Of a stretch of 25,407 nucleotides of DNA, positions 7,311 through 15,154 are shown in pieces (position 1 is the first letter of the stretch; each line of letters starts with the position of its first letter). Under the pieces are notes generated by a model. That model saw only the letters and a list, made by a program, of their open reading frames with translations. It had not been told where the DNA came from and ran no database searches. Made by a program: the position numbers and the translations under genes. The DNA comes from JAJKJG01 sp036386395 (GTDB lineage Bacteria; Pseudomonadota; Alphaproteobacteria; Rhizobiales; Beijerinckiaceae): contig DASVVU010000042.1 of the NCBI GenBank assembly GCA_036386395.1, positions 1-25,407 of the forward strand, written 5' to 3'.

Positions 7311-7330
7311 GATAGTGGCGAACCGGCCCG

Positions 7331-9172
7331 TCACTCCGCCGCCTCCCGGCGGGGCGCCCCGGTGAGGAGGGCCCAGCGCCGCGACACCTCGTCCACGACG
7401 AAGCGGGCGGTGATCGGGGTGCCGTCGTAGTGCAGCACCGAGATCAGCCGCGCCGGGTCGATGGCGCCCTCGTTGATGAGGAGCATGCGCAGCTGCGCGT
7501 CCCGGTTCTGCTCGACGACGAAGACCTGGTCGTGGGCCAGGATGAAATCGATCACCTCGTCGGCGAAGGGGAAGGCCCTGACCCGCAGCGTGTCGAGGTC
7601 GATGCCGCGGGCGCTTAAGCTCGCCATGGCCTCGCGGATCGCCGGCGCCGTCGAGCCGAAATAGATCACCCCGTGGCGGGTCGGGTTCCGCGCGTCCTCG
7701 CGGACCGGCCCCGGCACGAGCGACTTCGCGGTCTCGAACTTGCGCAGCAGCCGCTGCATGTTGTCGACGTAGGCCGGCCCCTCCTCGGTATAGCGGGCGT
7801 AGCGGTCCCGCGAGGTGCCGCGGGTGAAGAAGGCGCCCTTCGTCGGATGCGCGCCCGGGTAGGTGCGGTACGGGATGCCGTCGCCGTCGACGTCGAGGTA
7901 GCGGCCGAAGTCGCGCCCCGCCTCGAGCTCGTCGGCAGTCAGCACCTTGCCGCGGTCGAAGCGGCGGAAATCATCCCAGGTCAGAGGCTCGCACAACCAC
8001 TCGTTCATGCCGATGTCGAGGTCGAGGAGGACGAACACCGGCGTCTGCAGCCGGTCGGCGAGGTCGAAGGCCTGCGCCCCCATCTCGAAGCATTCGTGCG
8101 GGTCCTCGGGGAAGAGCAGCACGTGCTTGGTGTCGCCGTGCGAGGCGTAGGCCGAGATCAGGATGTCGCACTGCTGCGTGCGGGTCGGCATGCCGGTCGA
8201 GGGGCCGGCCCGCTGCACGTCGAAGATCACGGCCGGCAGCTCGGCGAAATAGGCGAGCCCGATGAACTCCTGCATCAGCGAGATGCCGGGCCCCGAGGTC
8301 GCCGTGAAGGCACGGGCGCCGTTCCAGGCCGCGCCGATCACCATGCCGATCGAGGACAGCTCGTCCTCGGCCTGGACGATGGCGTAGCGCTGCTTGCCCG
8401 TCTCAGGGTCGGTGCGGAAGCGCCGGCAGTGCTTCATGAAGGCCTCGGCCAAGGAGGTCGAGGGCGTGATCGGGTACCAGGCGCAGACCGTCGCGCCGCC
8501 GTAGACGGCGCCGAGGGCCGAGGCCTCGTTGCCGTCGATGAAGATGCGCTCGCCGACCGCGTCGGCGCGGCGCACCTTCAGCCCGACGGCGTCCTTGAGG
8601 TGCGCCTCGGCGTAGTCGCGGCCCACGTGGAGGGCCTCGAGGTTCGGCGGGATGAGCTTGTCCTTGCCCCGGAACTGCTCGGCAAGCAGCGCCTCGACCG
8701 CCTCGGTCTCGATGCCGAGGAGCGAGGTCAGCGCGCCGACGTAGACGATGTTCTTGAACAGCTGGCGCTGGCGCGTGTCCTGGTAGCGCTCGTTGACGAT
8801 GGCGGTCAGCGGCATGCCGACGACGTTGACGTCGGAGCGGAACTTCGACGGCGGGAGCACGCGGGTCGAATCGTAGAACAGATAGCCGCCGCTCTCGATC
8901 TCGGCGACGTCCCGGTCCCAGGTCTGCGGGTTCATGGCGACCATGAGGTCGACGCCGCCGCGGCGCCCGAGGTGCCCCTCCTCCGTCACCCGCACCTCGT
9001 ACCAGGTCGGAAGCCCCTGGATGTTCGAGGGGAAGATGTTGCGGGAGGCGATCGGCACGCCCATGCGGATGAAGGAGCGCGCGAACAGCCGGTTGGCCGA
9101 GGCCGAGCCCGAGCCGTTGACGTTCGCGAACTTGACGACGAAGTCGTTCGTCCGCTCTAGGCGCGCCGGCAT
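7331..9172 (-). CDS. korA: 2-oxoacid:ferredoxin oxidoreductase, fused gamma-alpha subunit
   Basis: The 613-residue product joins a POR gamma domain (about residues 10-195; NDFVVKFANVNGSGSASANR start, GRRGGVDLMVAMNP) to the alpha (pyrimidine-binding) domain. The alpha domain begins near residue 220 with GNEASALGAVYGGATVCAWYPITPSTSLAEAF. Further alpha-domain motifs are QAEDELSSIGMVIGAAW, TATSGPGISLMQEFIGLA and QRAGPSTGMPTRTQQCD, all hallmarks of KorA. It pairs with KorB to bind and decarboxylate the 2-oxoacid with CoA. The ATG at 9172 has a GGAGG ribosome-binding site 6 bases upstream and overlaps the upstream flavoprotein gene by 16 bases, so the two are coupled. The long open frame further upstream is an antisense-free shadow of the flavoprotein gene, not a fusion. 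Confidence 0.93.
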   Translation of the reverse strand: MPARLERTNDFVVKFANVNGSGSASANRLFARSFIRMGVPIASRNIFPSNIQGLPTWYEVRVTEEGHLGRRGGVDLMVAMNPQTWDRDVAEIESGGYLFYDSTRVLPPSKFRSDVNVVGMPLTAIVNERYQDTRQRQLFKNIVYVGALTSLLGIETEAVEALLAEQFRGKDKLIPPNLEALHVGRDYAEAHLKDAVGLKVRRADAVGERIFIDGNEASALGAVYGGATVCAWYPITPSTSLAEAFMKHCRRFRTDPETGKQRYAIVQAEDELSSIGMVIGAAWNGARAFTATSGPGISLMQEFIGLAYFAELPAVIFDVQRAGPSTGMPTRTQQCDILISAYASHGDTKHVLLFPEDPHECFEMGAQAFDLADRLQTPVFVLLDLDIGMNEWLCEPLTWDDFRRFDRGKVLTADELEAGRDFGRYLDVDGDGIPYRTYPGAHPTKGAFFTRGTSRDRYARYTEEGPAYVDNMQRLLRKFETAKSLVPGPVREDARNPTRHGVIYFGSTAPAIREAMASLSARGIDLDTLRVRAFPFADEVIDFILAHDQVFVVEQNRDAQLRMLLINEGAIDPARLISVLHYDGTPITARFVVDEVSRRWALLTGAPRREAAE

Positions 9173-11037
9173 GCGGAGCCTCCGGAGGCGTGGGTCATCT
9201 CGAGGAGGAACTTCTGCATGTCCCAGGCGCCGGTGGGGCAGCGCTCGGCGCACAGGCCGCAGTGGAGGCACACGTCCTCGTCCTTGACCATGACCCGCCC
9301 GGTCTTGAGCGTGTCCGAGACGTAGAGCTCCTGCGTCGGGTTGACGGCCGGCGCCTTGAGGCGCGGGCGCAGCTCCTCCTCGGGGCCGTTCGCCGTGAAG
9401 GTGATGCAGTCCGTCGGGCAGATGTCGACGCAGGCGTCGCACTCGATGCAGAGGTCGCGGGCGAACACCGTCTCGACGTCGCAGTTGAGGCAGCGCTGCG
9501 TCTCGGCGTAGGCGAGCTGGCGGTCGAAGCCGAGCTCGACCTCGGCGCGGATGTCCTTGAGCGAGACCGCCTGGTCGCGCAGCGGAACCTTGTAGCGGTG
9601 GTCGAGCGAAATCTCGTTGTCGTAGGACCACTCGTGGATGCCCATCTTCTGGGACGCGAGGTTGACCATCGGCGGCGGGCGCACGCCGACGTCCTCGCCG
9701 CGGCAGAAGGCGTCGATGGAGATCGCGGCCTCGTGGCCGTGGGCGACGGCCCAGATGATGTTCTTCGGCCCGAAGGCCGAGTCGCCGCCGAAGAAAATCT
9801 TGGGGTTCGTCGACTGCATGGTCTTGGGGTCGACCTTCGGCATGCCCCAGCGGTCGAAGTCGATGCCGACGTCGCGCTCGATCCAGGGGAAGGCGTTCTC
9901 CTGGCCGATGGCGACGAGCACGTCGTCGCATTCGATGGTCACGTCCGGCTCGCCCGTCGGCAGGAGCTGACGCCGGCCGTCGGCGCCGACCGTGGCCTTG
10001 ACCTTCTCGAACACCACGCCGGTGAGGCGGCCGCGCGCGTGGGTGAAGGCCTTCGGGACGTGGTAGTCGAGGATCGGGATGCCCTCGTGCATCGCGTCCT
10101 CCTTCTCCCACGGCGAGGCCTTCATCTCGGCGAAGCCCGAGCGGACCACGACCTTCACGTCCTCGCCGCCGAGGCGGCGCGCCGTGCGGCAGCAGTCCAT
10201 GGCGGTGTTGCCGCCGCCGAGCACGACGACCCGCTTGCCGATCTTCGAGACGTGGCCGAACGAGACGTTTGCGAGCCAGTCGATGCCGATGTGGATGTTG
10301 GCGGCGCCTTCCTTGCGGCCCGGCACGTCGAGGTCGCGCCCGCGCGGCGCGCCGGTGCCGACGAAGATCGCGTCGTAGTTCTCGGACAGGAGCCCTTTGA
10401 GGCTCTCGACGCGCTCGCCGTAGCGGGTCTCGATGGCGCCGATGCCGACGATGTAGCCGACCTCCTCGTCGATCACCTCCTCCGGCAGGCGGAAGCGGGG
10501 GATCTGGCTGCGGATCATGCCGCCGCCGCGCCGCTCGCCGTCGTAGATCGTGACGGCGTAGCCGAGCGGCGCGAGGTCGCGCGCGACGGTGAGGGAGGCG
10601 GGCCCGGCGCCGATCAGCGCCACGCGCCGGCCGTTCGGCGCGGCCGGGGCCTTCGGCAGGAACCGCGAGACATCGTCCTTGTTGTCGGCGGCGACGCGCT
10701 TCAGGCGGCAGATCGCGACCGGCTCGGCCTCGACCCGCCCGCGCCGGCAGGCCGGCTCGCAGGGGCGGTCGCAGGTCCGCCCGAGGATTCCCGGGAAGAC
10801 GTTCGAGCGCCAGTTGACCATGTAGGCGTCGGTATAGCGCCCGGCCGCGATCAGCCGGATGTACTCCGGCACCGGCGTGTGGGCGGGGCACGCCCACTGG
10901 CAATCGACGACCGTGTGGAAGTAATCGGGATTGCGGATGTCGGTCGGCGGCATGCCGCCCTTTACGGCGCCGGCCACATCGGCCGGCGGACGCTCCGCGA
11001 GATCGACGCCCCCGCGGGCACTCGGTTCACCTTGCAT
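9157..11037 (-). CDS. GltD-like FAD/NAD(P) oxidoreductase with C-terminal 2[4Fe-4S] ferredoxin domain
   Basis: The 626-residue protein resembles the small subunit of glutamate synthase and related NAD(P)H:ferredoxin-type flavoproteins. The N-terminal iron-sulfur domain shows CQWACPAHTP (Cys46, Cys50) and CDRPCEPACRRG (Cys89, 93, 97). An FAD site VALIGAGPASLTVARDL follows near residue 140, and an NAD(P) site VVVLGGGNTAMDCCRTARRLG lies mid-protein. FFGGDSAFGP is near residue 435. The C-terminus has CIECDACVDICPTDC and CLHCGLCAERCPTGAW, two [4Fe-4S] motifs. It probably shuttles electrons between KorAB and NAD(P), replacing a free ferredoxin. The ATG at 11037 sits 5 bases after GAGG; the adjacent ATG 11040 is too close to it. 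It is first in the operon. Confidence 0.88.
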   Translation of the reverse strand: MQGEPSARGGVDLAERPPADVAGAVKGGMPPTDIRNPDYFHTVVDCQWACPAHTPVPEYIRLIAAGRYTDAYMVNWRSNVFPGILGRTCDRPCEPACRRGRVEAEPVAICRLKRVAADNKDDVSRFLPKAPAAPNGRRVALIGAGPASLTVARDLAPLGYAVTIYDGERRGGGMIRSQIPRFRLPEEVIDEEVGYIVGIGAIETRYGERVESLKGLLSENYDAIFVGTGAPRGRDLDVPGRKEGAANIHIGIDWLANVSFGHVSKIGKRVVVLGGGNTAMDCCRTARRLGGEDVKVVVRSGFAEMKASPWEKEDAMHEGIPILDYHVPKAFTHARGRLTGVVFEKVKATVGADGRRQLLPTGEPDVTIECDDVLVAIGQENAFPWIERDVGIDFDRWGMPKVDPKTMQSTNPKIFFGGDSAFGPKNIIWAVAHGHEAAISIDAFCRGEDVGVRPPPMVNLASQKMGIHEWSYDNEISLDHRYKVPLRDQAVSLKDIRAEVELGFDRQLAYAETQRCLNCDVETVFARDLCIECDACVDICPTDCITFTANGPEEELRPRLKAPAVNPTQELYVSDTLKTGRVMVKDEDVCLHCGLCAERCPTGAWDMQKFLLEMTHASGGSACRRA

Positions 11038-11330
11038 CATTTCCTCGCCTTGGGGGCGGCTCGGCGTCCGCTTCTGGTACGGCGACGTCAGGGTCGACCC
11101 GGGGAGCTTATTACACCCGTCCTTCCGCTTCGTGAACCCGGCCATTTCGTCCCGCCAACAGCCTGTTCGGTACGCTCGCGAGCCTGAACGCGGCGTAAAC
11201 GGAAGGTGTTTGCTGCGCTGCGGCAAGAATGGCCGCCGTTTCGGTGAATGGCTGCAATGAGCTTCGGCGTGTAGCCGGACGCTCCCGGATCGGGCAAAGC
11301 TGCCGCGCGATCCTCGATAGGAGCGGATTG
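11038..11330. other. Divergent intergenic region (no gene seen)
   Basis: This 293-base gap separates the divergent flavoprotein (minus) and EamA (plus) genes and must hold both promoters. On the minus strand a weak TTCACG-N17-TAATAA pair lies around 11107-11135. It matches the sigma-70 consensus poorly. I find no convincing ORF, RNA or operator. Confidence 0.4.
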
Positions 11331-12242
11331 GTGAGCGCAGGCGAGCGGCCCCGCGACGACCTCAACCGCGCGGTGGCCTACATGCTGGCCGCGGCGGTGC
11401 TGATCCCGCTCCTCAACGCCTCCGCGAAGTACCTCGCCGCGACCTATCCGATCCTCGAGATCACCTGGGCGCGCTATGCCGGGCACTTCATCTACATGCT
11501 CGTGGTCTTCGCGCCCCGGCGGGGCCTGCGGCTCCTCGCCTGCTCGCGCCCGGGGCTGCAGCTCGTGCGCTCGACGCTGCTCTGCGTCTCGACCCTCATC
11601 TTCATCGCGGGCCTTCGCTACGTGCCGCTGCCGACCGCGACGGCGATCAGCTTCACGGGGCCGTTCATCGTGACGGCGCTGGCGCCGTTCCTCCTCGGCG
11701 AGCGGGTCGGGCCGGCGCGGTGGCTCGCCGTCGCCATAGGCTTCGTCGGCGCCCTCATCGTGGTCCGGCCCGGGATGGCGGGCACGAACGCCGCCGCCTT
11801 CCTGTTCTTCGGCAGCGCGTTCTTCTCGGCCCTGTACCAGCTCCTCACCCGCAAGCTCGCGGCGCACGACCCGGCCGAGACCTCGATCACCTACATCGCG
11901 CTCGCCGGCTTCGTGCTCACCACGATCCCCCTGCCGCTCGTGTGGGAGACGCCGCGGACGTGGAGCGACGCCCTGCTCTTCTTCGCCCTCGGCCTGTTCG
12001 GCGGCTTCGGCCACTATTTCCTGGTGCGCGCCTTCGAGCTCGCGCCGGCGCCGTTCGTCTCGCCCTTCAACTATGCGCAGCTCCTCGGCGCGGCGCTCCT
12101 CGGCTACGTCGTCTTCGGCCACGTGCCCGACGCCTTCGTCTGGCTCGGCGCCGCGATCGTCGCCGGAAGCGGCCTGTTCATGCTCTACAGCGAGCGGCGG
12201 AAGGTGCAGGCCAAGGCGGCGCCGCGGCTCGCGGGGGAGTAG
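11331..12242 (+). CDS. EamA/DMT superfamily transporter
   Basis: The 303-residue integral membrane protein has about ten hydrophobic segments in two EamA-type halves. The first half includes AVAYMLAAAVLIPLLNASAKYL and EITWARYAGHFIYMLVV, then TATAISFTGPFIVTALAPFLLGE. The second includes NAAAFLFFGSAFFSALYQLL, then a PFNYAQLLGAALLGYVVFG repeat of the domain signature. Such proteins export or exchange small metabolites, and the substrate is unknown. The GTG at 11331 is chosen because AGGAG (11319-11323) lies 7 bases upstream; a longer frame from 11229 lacks such support. It is followed after 4 bases by the VOC gene, so they form a two-gene operon. Confidence 0.9.
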   Translation: MSAGERPRDDLNRAVAYMLAAAVLIPLLNASAKYLAATYPILEITWARYAGHFIYMLVVFAPRRGLRLLACSRPGLQLVRSTLLCVSTLIFIAGLRYVPLPTATAISFTGPFIVTALAPFLLGERVGPARWLAVAIGFVGALIVVRPGMAGTNAAAFLFFGSAFFSALYQLLTRKLAAHDPAETSITYIALAGFVLTTIPLPLVWETPRTWSDALLFFALGLFGGFGHYFLVRAFELAPAPFVSPFNYAQLLGAALLGYVVFGHVPDAFVWLGAAIVAGSGLFMLYSERRKVQAKAAPRLAGE

Positions 12243-12246
12243 GAGC

Positions 12247-12627
12247 ATGATCGACCACGTCTCGGTCGGGGTTCGCTCGCTCGAGGACGCGGAGCGCTTC
12301 TACGCGGCGGCCCTCGGGGCGCTCGGCTACGCCACGCTCGAGCGGCGCGAGCGCACGATCGGCTTCGGCAAGCGCTACGCCGAATTCTGGATCAACCTGC
12401 GGCCCGGGATGCCGCGCGACCCCGAGAGCGGCGCGCACGTGTGCCTGCGCGCCCGCTCGAAGGAGGAGGTCGACGCTTTCCACCGGGCGGCGCTCGCGAA
12501 CGGCGGCGTGGACGACGGCCCGCCCGGTCCCCGCCAGCACGACGACCCTGCCCGCACCTACTACGCCGCCTTCGTCCGCGACCCGGACGGCAACCGCATC
12601 GAGGCGGTGTGCTTCATCGAGGGGTGA
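12247..12627 (+). CDS. VOC family (glyoxalase/bleomycin-resistance fold) protein
   Basis: The 126-residue protein has the paired beta-alpha-beta-beta-beta layout of the vicinal oxygen chelate fold. It starts with MIDHVSVGVRSLEDAERFYAAAL, has a central HVCLRARSKEEVDAFHRAAL, and ends YYAAFVRDPDGNRIEAVCFIEG. The candidate metal ligands are His4, His in AHVCLR and the Glu in RIEAVC. VOC proteins include glyoxalases, dioxygenases and resistance proteins, and nothing here selects one. GGGGGAG lies 7 bases before the ATG. The gene lies 4 bases after the EamA transporter stop and ends just before a large inverted repeat that separates it from the convergent cytochrome operon. Confidence 0.88.
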   Translation: MIDHVSVGVRSLEDAERFYAAALGALGYATLERRERTIGFGKRYAEFWINLRPGMPRDPESGAHVCLRARSKEEVDAFHRAALANGGVDDGPPGPRQHDDPARTYYAAFVRDPDGNRIEAVCFIEG

Positions 12628-12640
12628 TGGCGCGCCTCTC

Positions 12641-12773
12641 TGTCATTCCGGGGCTCCGCGAAGCGGAGAGCCCGGAACCCATAAACACCGCATTTGGGAT
12701 TCTTGGCGCGATCTCCCCAGCCTCGGCGTTTATGGGTTCCGGGCTCCTCGCTTCGCGAGGCCCCGGAATGACA
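12641..12773. repeat. Long inverted repeat, 50-base arms, between convergent operons
   Basis: The 50-base arm at 12641-12690 (starts TGTCATTCCGGGGCTCC) pairs with its near-exact inverse at 12724-12773. The spacer is 33 bases. Each arm also folds on itself: CTCCGCGAAGCGGAG on the left, and CCTCGCTTCGCGAGG on the right. The arms differ from each other mainly by paired, stem-preserving substitutions. It lies between the convergent VOC gene and cytochrome c gene and may terminate both transcripts. I read it as two head-to-head copies of a dispersed palindromic unit. Confidence 0.85.
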
Positions 12774-12782
12774 GGTGAGGCT

Positions 12783-13307
12783 TCAGCGCTGCGTCAGAAG
12801 GTACGCCGCCATGTCGCGGGCCTCGCGCTTCGTGATGCCGGTGACCGGCATGGCGCTCTTCGGGTCGACCTCGCGCGGGCTGTAGATCCATTGCACGAGG
12901 TTCTCGGGGGTGTTGGGGAGGCGGCCGCCGAGGTAGAGGCGGGCGCCGACGTTGGCGAGGGGCGGGCCGATCCGGCCCTTCGGCCAGCGCACGCCGGGGA
13001 CGTCGTGGCAGCCGGCGCAGCCGTACTGCAGGGCGATGCGCGGGCCCTGCTTCGGGTCGCCTTGCGTCAGGCGCCGCGACAGGGCGTCGGTTTCGCGCCC
13101 CCGCTTCATCTGCAGGGCCGCCGCGACCGCGCCGGCGGCGACGAGGGCGCCGACGAGGAGGACGAGGGCGAGGGTCCCGCGGTTGAAGCGCCCCCGGTCG
13201 TCGGGCGGCCGGGCCGGCCTGGCATGGACGGGCTCCGCCCACACCGGCCGCCCGCCGGCGAGGGCCAGCATGATCGACCAGAAGAAGCCGCTGAGCCACC
13301 TAGGCAT
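12783..13307 (-). CDS. Membrane-anchored mono-heme cytochrome c
   Basis: The 174-residue protein has a hydrophobic start, a clear membrane segment (GTLALVLLVGALVAAGAVAAAL, about residues 44-66) and a C-terminal class I cytochrome c domain. That domain has CAGCH at residues 97-101 and a probable axial methionine in SAMPV (Met153). The ATG at 13307 follows GGAGG by 6 bases and overlaps the end of the ctaG-type gene by 8 bases, so it is the last gene of the caa3 oxidase operon. It probably carries electrons to or within the periplasmic face of the oxidase, as small anchored cytochromes beside terminal oxidases do. The exact donor and acceptor are inferred from position only. Confidence 0.88.
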   Translation of the reverse strand: MPRWLSGFFWSIMLALAGGRPVWAEPVHARPARPPDDRGRFNRGTLALVLLVGALVAAGAVAAALQMKRGRETDALSRRLTQGDPKQGPRIALQYGCAGCHDVPGVRWPKGRIGPPLANVGARLYLGGRLPNTPENLVQWIYSPREVDPKSAMPVTGITKREARDMAAYLLTQR

Positions 13308-14211
13308 GGGCGCCTCCTGCGATTCGCGGGGCCGAGCGGCTGATCCACAGGCCCGCGAGCGCAAGCGCCGCGACGGTGTAGGCGACGCCCGCCGGCACCC
13401 ACATGACGAGGCCGGCGACCTGCTGGTCCTCCAGCGGCGTGAGGCCGAAGCTTTGCGCGAAGACCCCTTGGGCCGGATACCACGGCGCCTTCGACACCGT
13501 CAGCAGGACGCCGAGGAGCCCGGTGTGGAGCGCCGTCGCGAAGAGGTAGAACACGGCGGCGCCGTAGCCCCGGGCGCGGGCGCGGCCCCACAGGAGCGAC
13601 CACCAGAAAAGGAGCGCCGTGGCGAGGAAGCTCAGGTGCTGGAGCCAGTGCGCGAGGCCGTCCTCGAGCACGAGGTTGTAGAGGACCGGCATGTGCCAGG
13701 CCCACAGCGCGACCCCGTGCAGGACGGTTGCGACGAGCGGGTCGGTCAGGACACGCCACGCCGTAGCGATCGCCGGCACTCGCCCGATCCCGCCGACGGG
13801 TCCACGCCAGGGCGCCGGCAGCGCCCACAGCATGACCCAGCCGGGGCGGGCGGCAACGATGAGCGGCGCCGCCGCGACCATCAGGATCTCGTGCTCGATC
13901 ATGTGCGCCGTGAAGAGGTGCTCGCCGAGCCAGTGCAGGGGCGACACGAGAGCGAGCGCCAAAAGAGTCCAGCCGGCCCAGAACGAGGCCGCCTGCCCGT
14001 AGCGCACCCCGCGCCCGGTGCCGGCGCGGCGCCACAGGCGGAGCGTGCCGACGAGATAGAGCAGCGCCGCGGCGTAGAGCGGGACGACCACCTTGGGATC
14101 GTAGGTCCAGGCCACGTCGACGGCGGCGTAGGACGTCGCCGGGTGGTGCGCCGCGGCCGGGAGGGCGGCCAGCGCCAGCGCGATGGCGAGGAGGATCGTC
14201 ACCGCTCGCAC
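13300..14211 (-). CDS. ctaG: Cytochrome c oxidase assembly factor, CtaG (caa3_CtaG) family
   Basis: The 303-residue polytopic membrane protein has a cleavable-looking N-terminus (ILLAIALALAALPAAAHH), about seven membrane segments and the family's histidine-rich helix WLGEHLFTAHMIEHEILM near residues 94-111. A later HGVALWAWHMPVLYNL also fits. It is the caa3-type CtaG (integral membrane), not the Cox11-type copper protein of the same name, and is needed to mature the CuB site of caa3 oxidases. The GTG at 14211 overlaps the previous gene by 13 bases. GTG 14202, with a GTGA overlap, is equally possible. Its location between oxidase genes and a cytochrome c supports the role. Confidence 0.9.
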   Translation of the reverse strand: MRAVTILLAIALALAALPAAAHHPATSYAAVDVAWTYDPKVVVPLYAAALLYLVGTLRLWRRAGTGRGVRYGQAASFWAGWTLLALALVSPLHWLGEHLFTAHMIEHEILMVAAAPLIVAARPGWVMLWALPAPWRGPVGGIGRVPAIATAWRVLTDPLVATVLHGVALWAWHMPVLYNLVLEDGLAHWLQHLSFLATALLFWWSLLWGRARARGYGAAVFYLFATALHTGLLGVLLTVSKAPWYPAQGVFAQSFGLTPLEDQQVAGLVMWVPAGVAYTVAALALAGLWISRSAPRIAGGAHA

Positions 14212-14558
14212 CCGTTGAGCACGAGGCCGGCGGCCCCGTGGACCAGGATGACGAGGGCGAAGAAGACGCCGACGAGGACGCCGCCGACGGCGAGGAGCTG
14301 GCGCGGCGCTTCGAGCATCCCGGCCCGCACCTCGGTCGCGTCCGCCGCCGGGCTGTTCCAGGCCCGCCAGGACAGGAAGGCGCCCCCGAGCGCGATCGCG
14401 GCGAGCACGAGGGCGAAGATCGGCACGAGGGGAACCTTGTGGGCGCAGACCCAGGGGGTGATCGCGTAGTTGAGCTGCGTGCTCACGCCCCAGGCGCCGG
14501 GCCCGGCCCAGAGGCCGACCCAGGGAGCACGGGCCGGCATCTCGAAGCGGCTCACCAT
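14199..14558 (-). CDS. Small membrane protein of the oxidase operon, 119 aa
   Basis: I cannot assign a named function. The 119-residue product has a tryptophan-rich first part with GPGAWGVSTQLNYAITPWVC, then two clear membrane helices (about residues 43-64 and 88-113) and the end GLVLNGCER. Similar small proteins with a G-P...Q-x-N-Y...P-W-x-C pattern are, from memory, often found between subunit III and CtaG in proteobacterial caa3-like clusters. It could be a subunit IV-like or assembly component. The ATG at 14558 overlaps the subunit III stop by 7 bases; GTG 14555 would give a GTGA overlap. The short length and position fit a structural accessory subunit. Confidence 0.75.
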   Translation of the reverse strand: MVSRFEMPARAPWVGLWAGPGAWGVSTQLNYAITPWVCAHKVPLVPIFALVLAAIALGGAFLSWRAWNSPAADATEVRAGMLEAPRQLLAVGGVLVGVFFALVILVHGAAGLVLNGCER

Positions 14559-15154
14559 CGCGGCACCCAGTAGATCAGGAGGTACATCGGCACCCACGAG
14601 CCGACGACGAAGTACCAGTAGAAGGCGTTGTCCTCGACGTCGGCGAAGCGCTTGCCCCTGCCGTGGCGGGTGAACATGAGCGCCGTCAGCACCACGGTGT
14701 CGGCGAGGTCGGTGATGATGTGGGTCGCGTGCAGCGCGAGGAGGAACCAGGTCGCGGAGCCGTAGGCGTTCTGGTCCCAGCGCACCTTGAGCTGGGTGAA
14801 CTCGTAGAAGCGGATCGCGATGAGCACGAAGCCGATCGCCGACATGATCACGAGCCAGCGCCGCACCGCCGGGAGGTTCTCCTCCTTGGCGTCGTGCTCG
14901 GCCTTCCAGTTCGGCCAGAGGCTCGCGAGGAGGATCACGAGGACGGCGGTGCCGGGCCAGTGGTTCGGCGGCGCGTCGGCGAGCGGCCACTGCGGGTTGA
15001 CGTGGACGAGGTAGAGGTAGGCGGCGATGGCGAGCGCGAAGCCCATGCCCTCGATGACGCAGAAGCCGAGCGTCCCCCACCACGTCGTCATGGTCGTGCC
15101 GAAGGCGTAGGTCGGCAGGGCCGAGACGTCCTCGACGATGCGCTGCCGCCTCAT
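14552..15154 (-). CDS. ctaE: Cytochrome c oxidase subunit III
   Basis: This is a 200-residue heme-copper oxidase subunit III with about five membrane helices, the shortened form common in caa3-type and quinol oxidases (the mitochondrial type has seven). Recognisable segments are WWGTLGFCVIEGMGFALAIAA, RRWLVIMSAIGFVLIAIRFYE, WFLLALHATHIITDLADTVV and the C-terminal NAFYWYFVVGSWVPMYLL. The ATG at 15154 overlaps the subunit I stop (ATGA), so they are coupled. The layout subunit II-cytochrome c, subunit I, subunit III parallels the coxMNO genes described in Bradyrhizobium. Confidence 0.93.
   Translation of the reverse strand: MRRQRIVEDVSALPTYAFGTTMTTWWGTLGFCVIEGMGFALAIAAYLYLVHVNPQWPLADAPPNHWPGTAVLVILLASLWPNWKAEHDAKEENLPAVRRWLVIMSAIGFVLIAIRFYEFTQLKVRWDQNAYGSATWFLLALHATHIITDLADTVVLTALMFTRHGRGKRFADVEDNAFYWYFVVGSWVPMYLLIYWVPRW

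Noticed and set aside
7331..10903. Apparent 1190-residue fusion ending in KorA
   Set aside because: The first half is an out-of-frame reading of the GltD-like gene. KorA has its own ATG at 9172 with GGAGG upstream.
9190..11187. 665-codon plus-strand frame opposite the flavoprotein gene
   Set aside because: It is antisense to cysteine motifs of a well-supported iron-sulfur flavoprotein and has biased, featureless composition.
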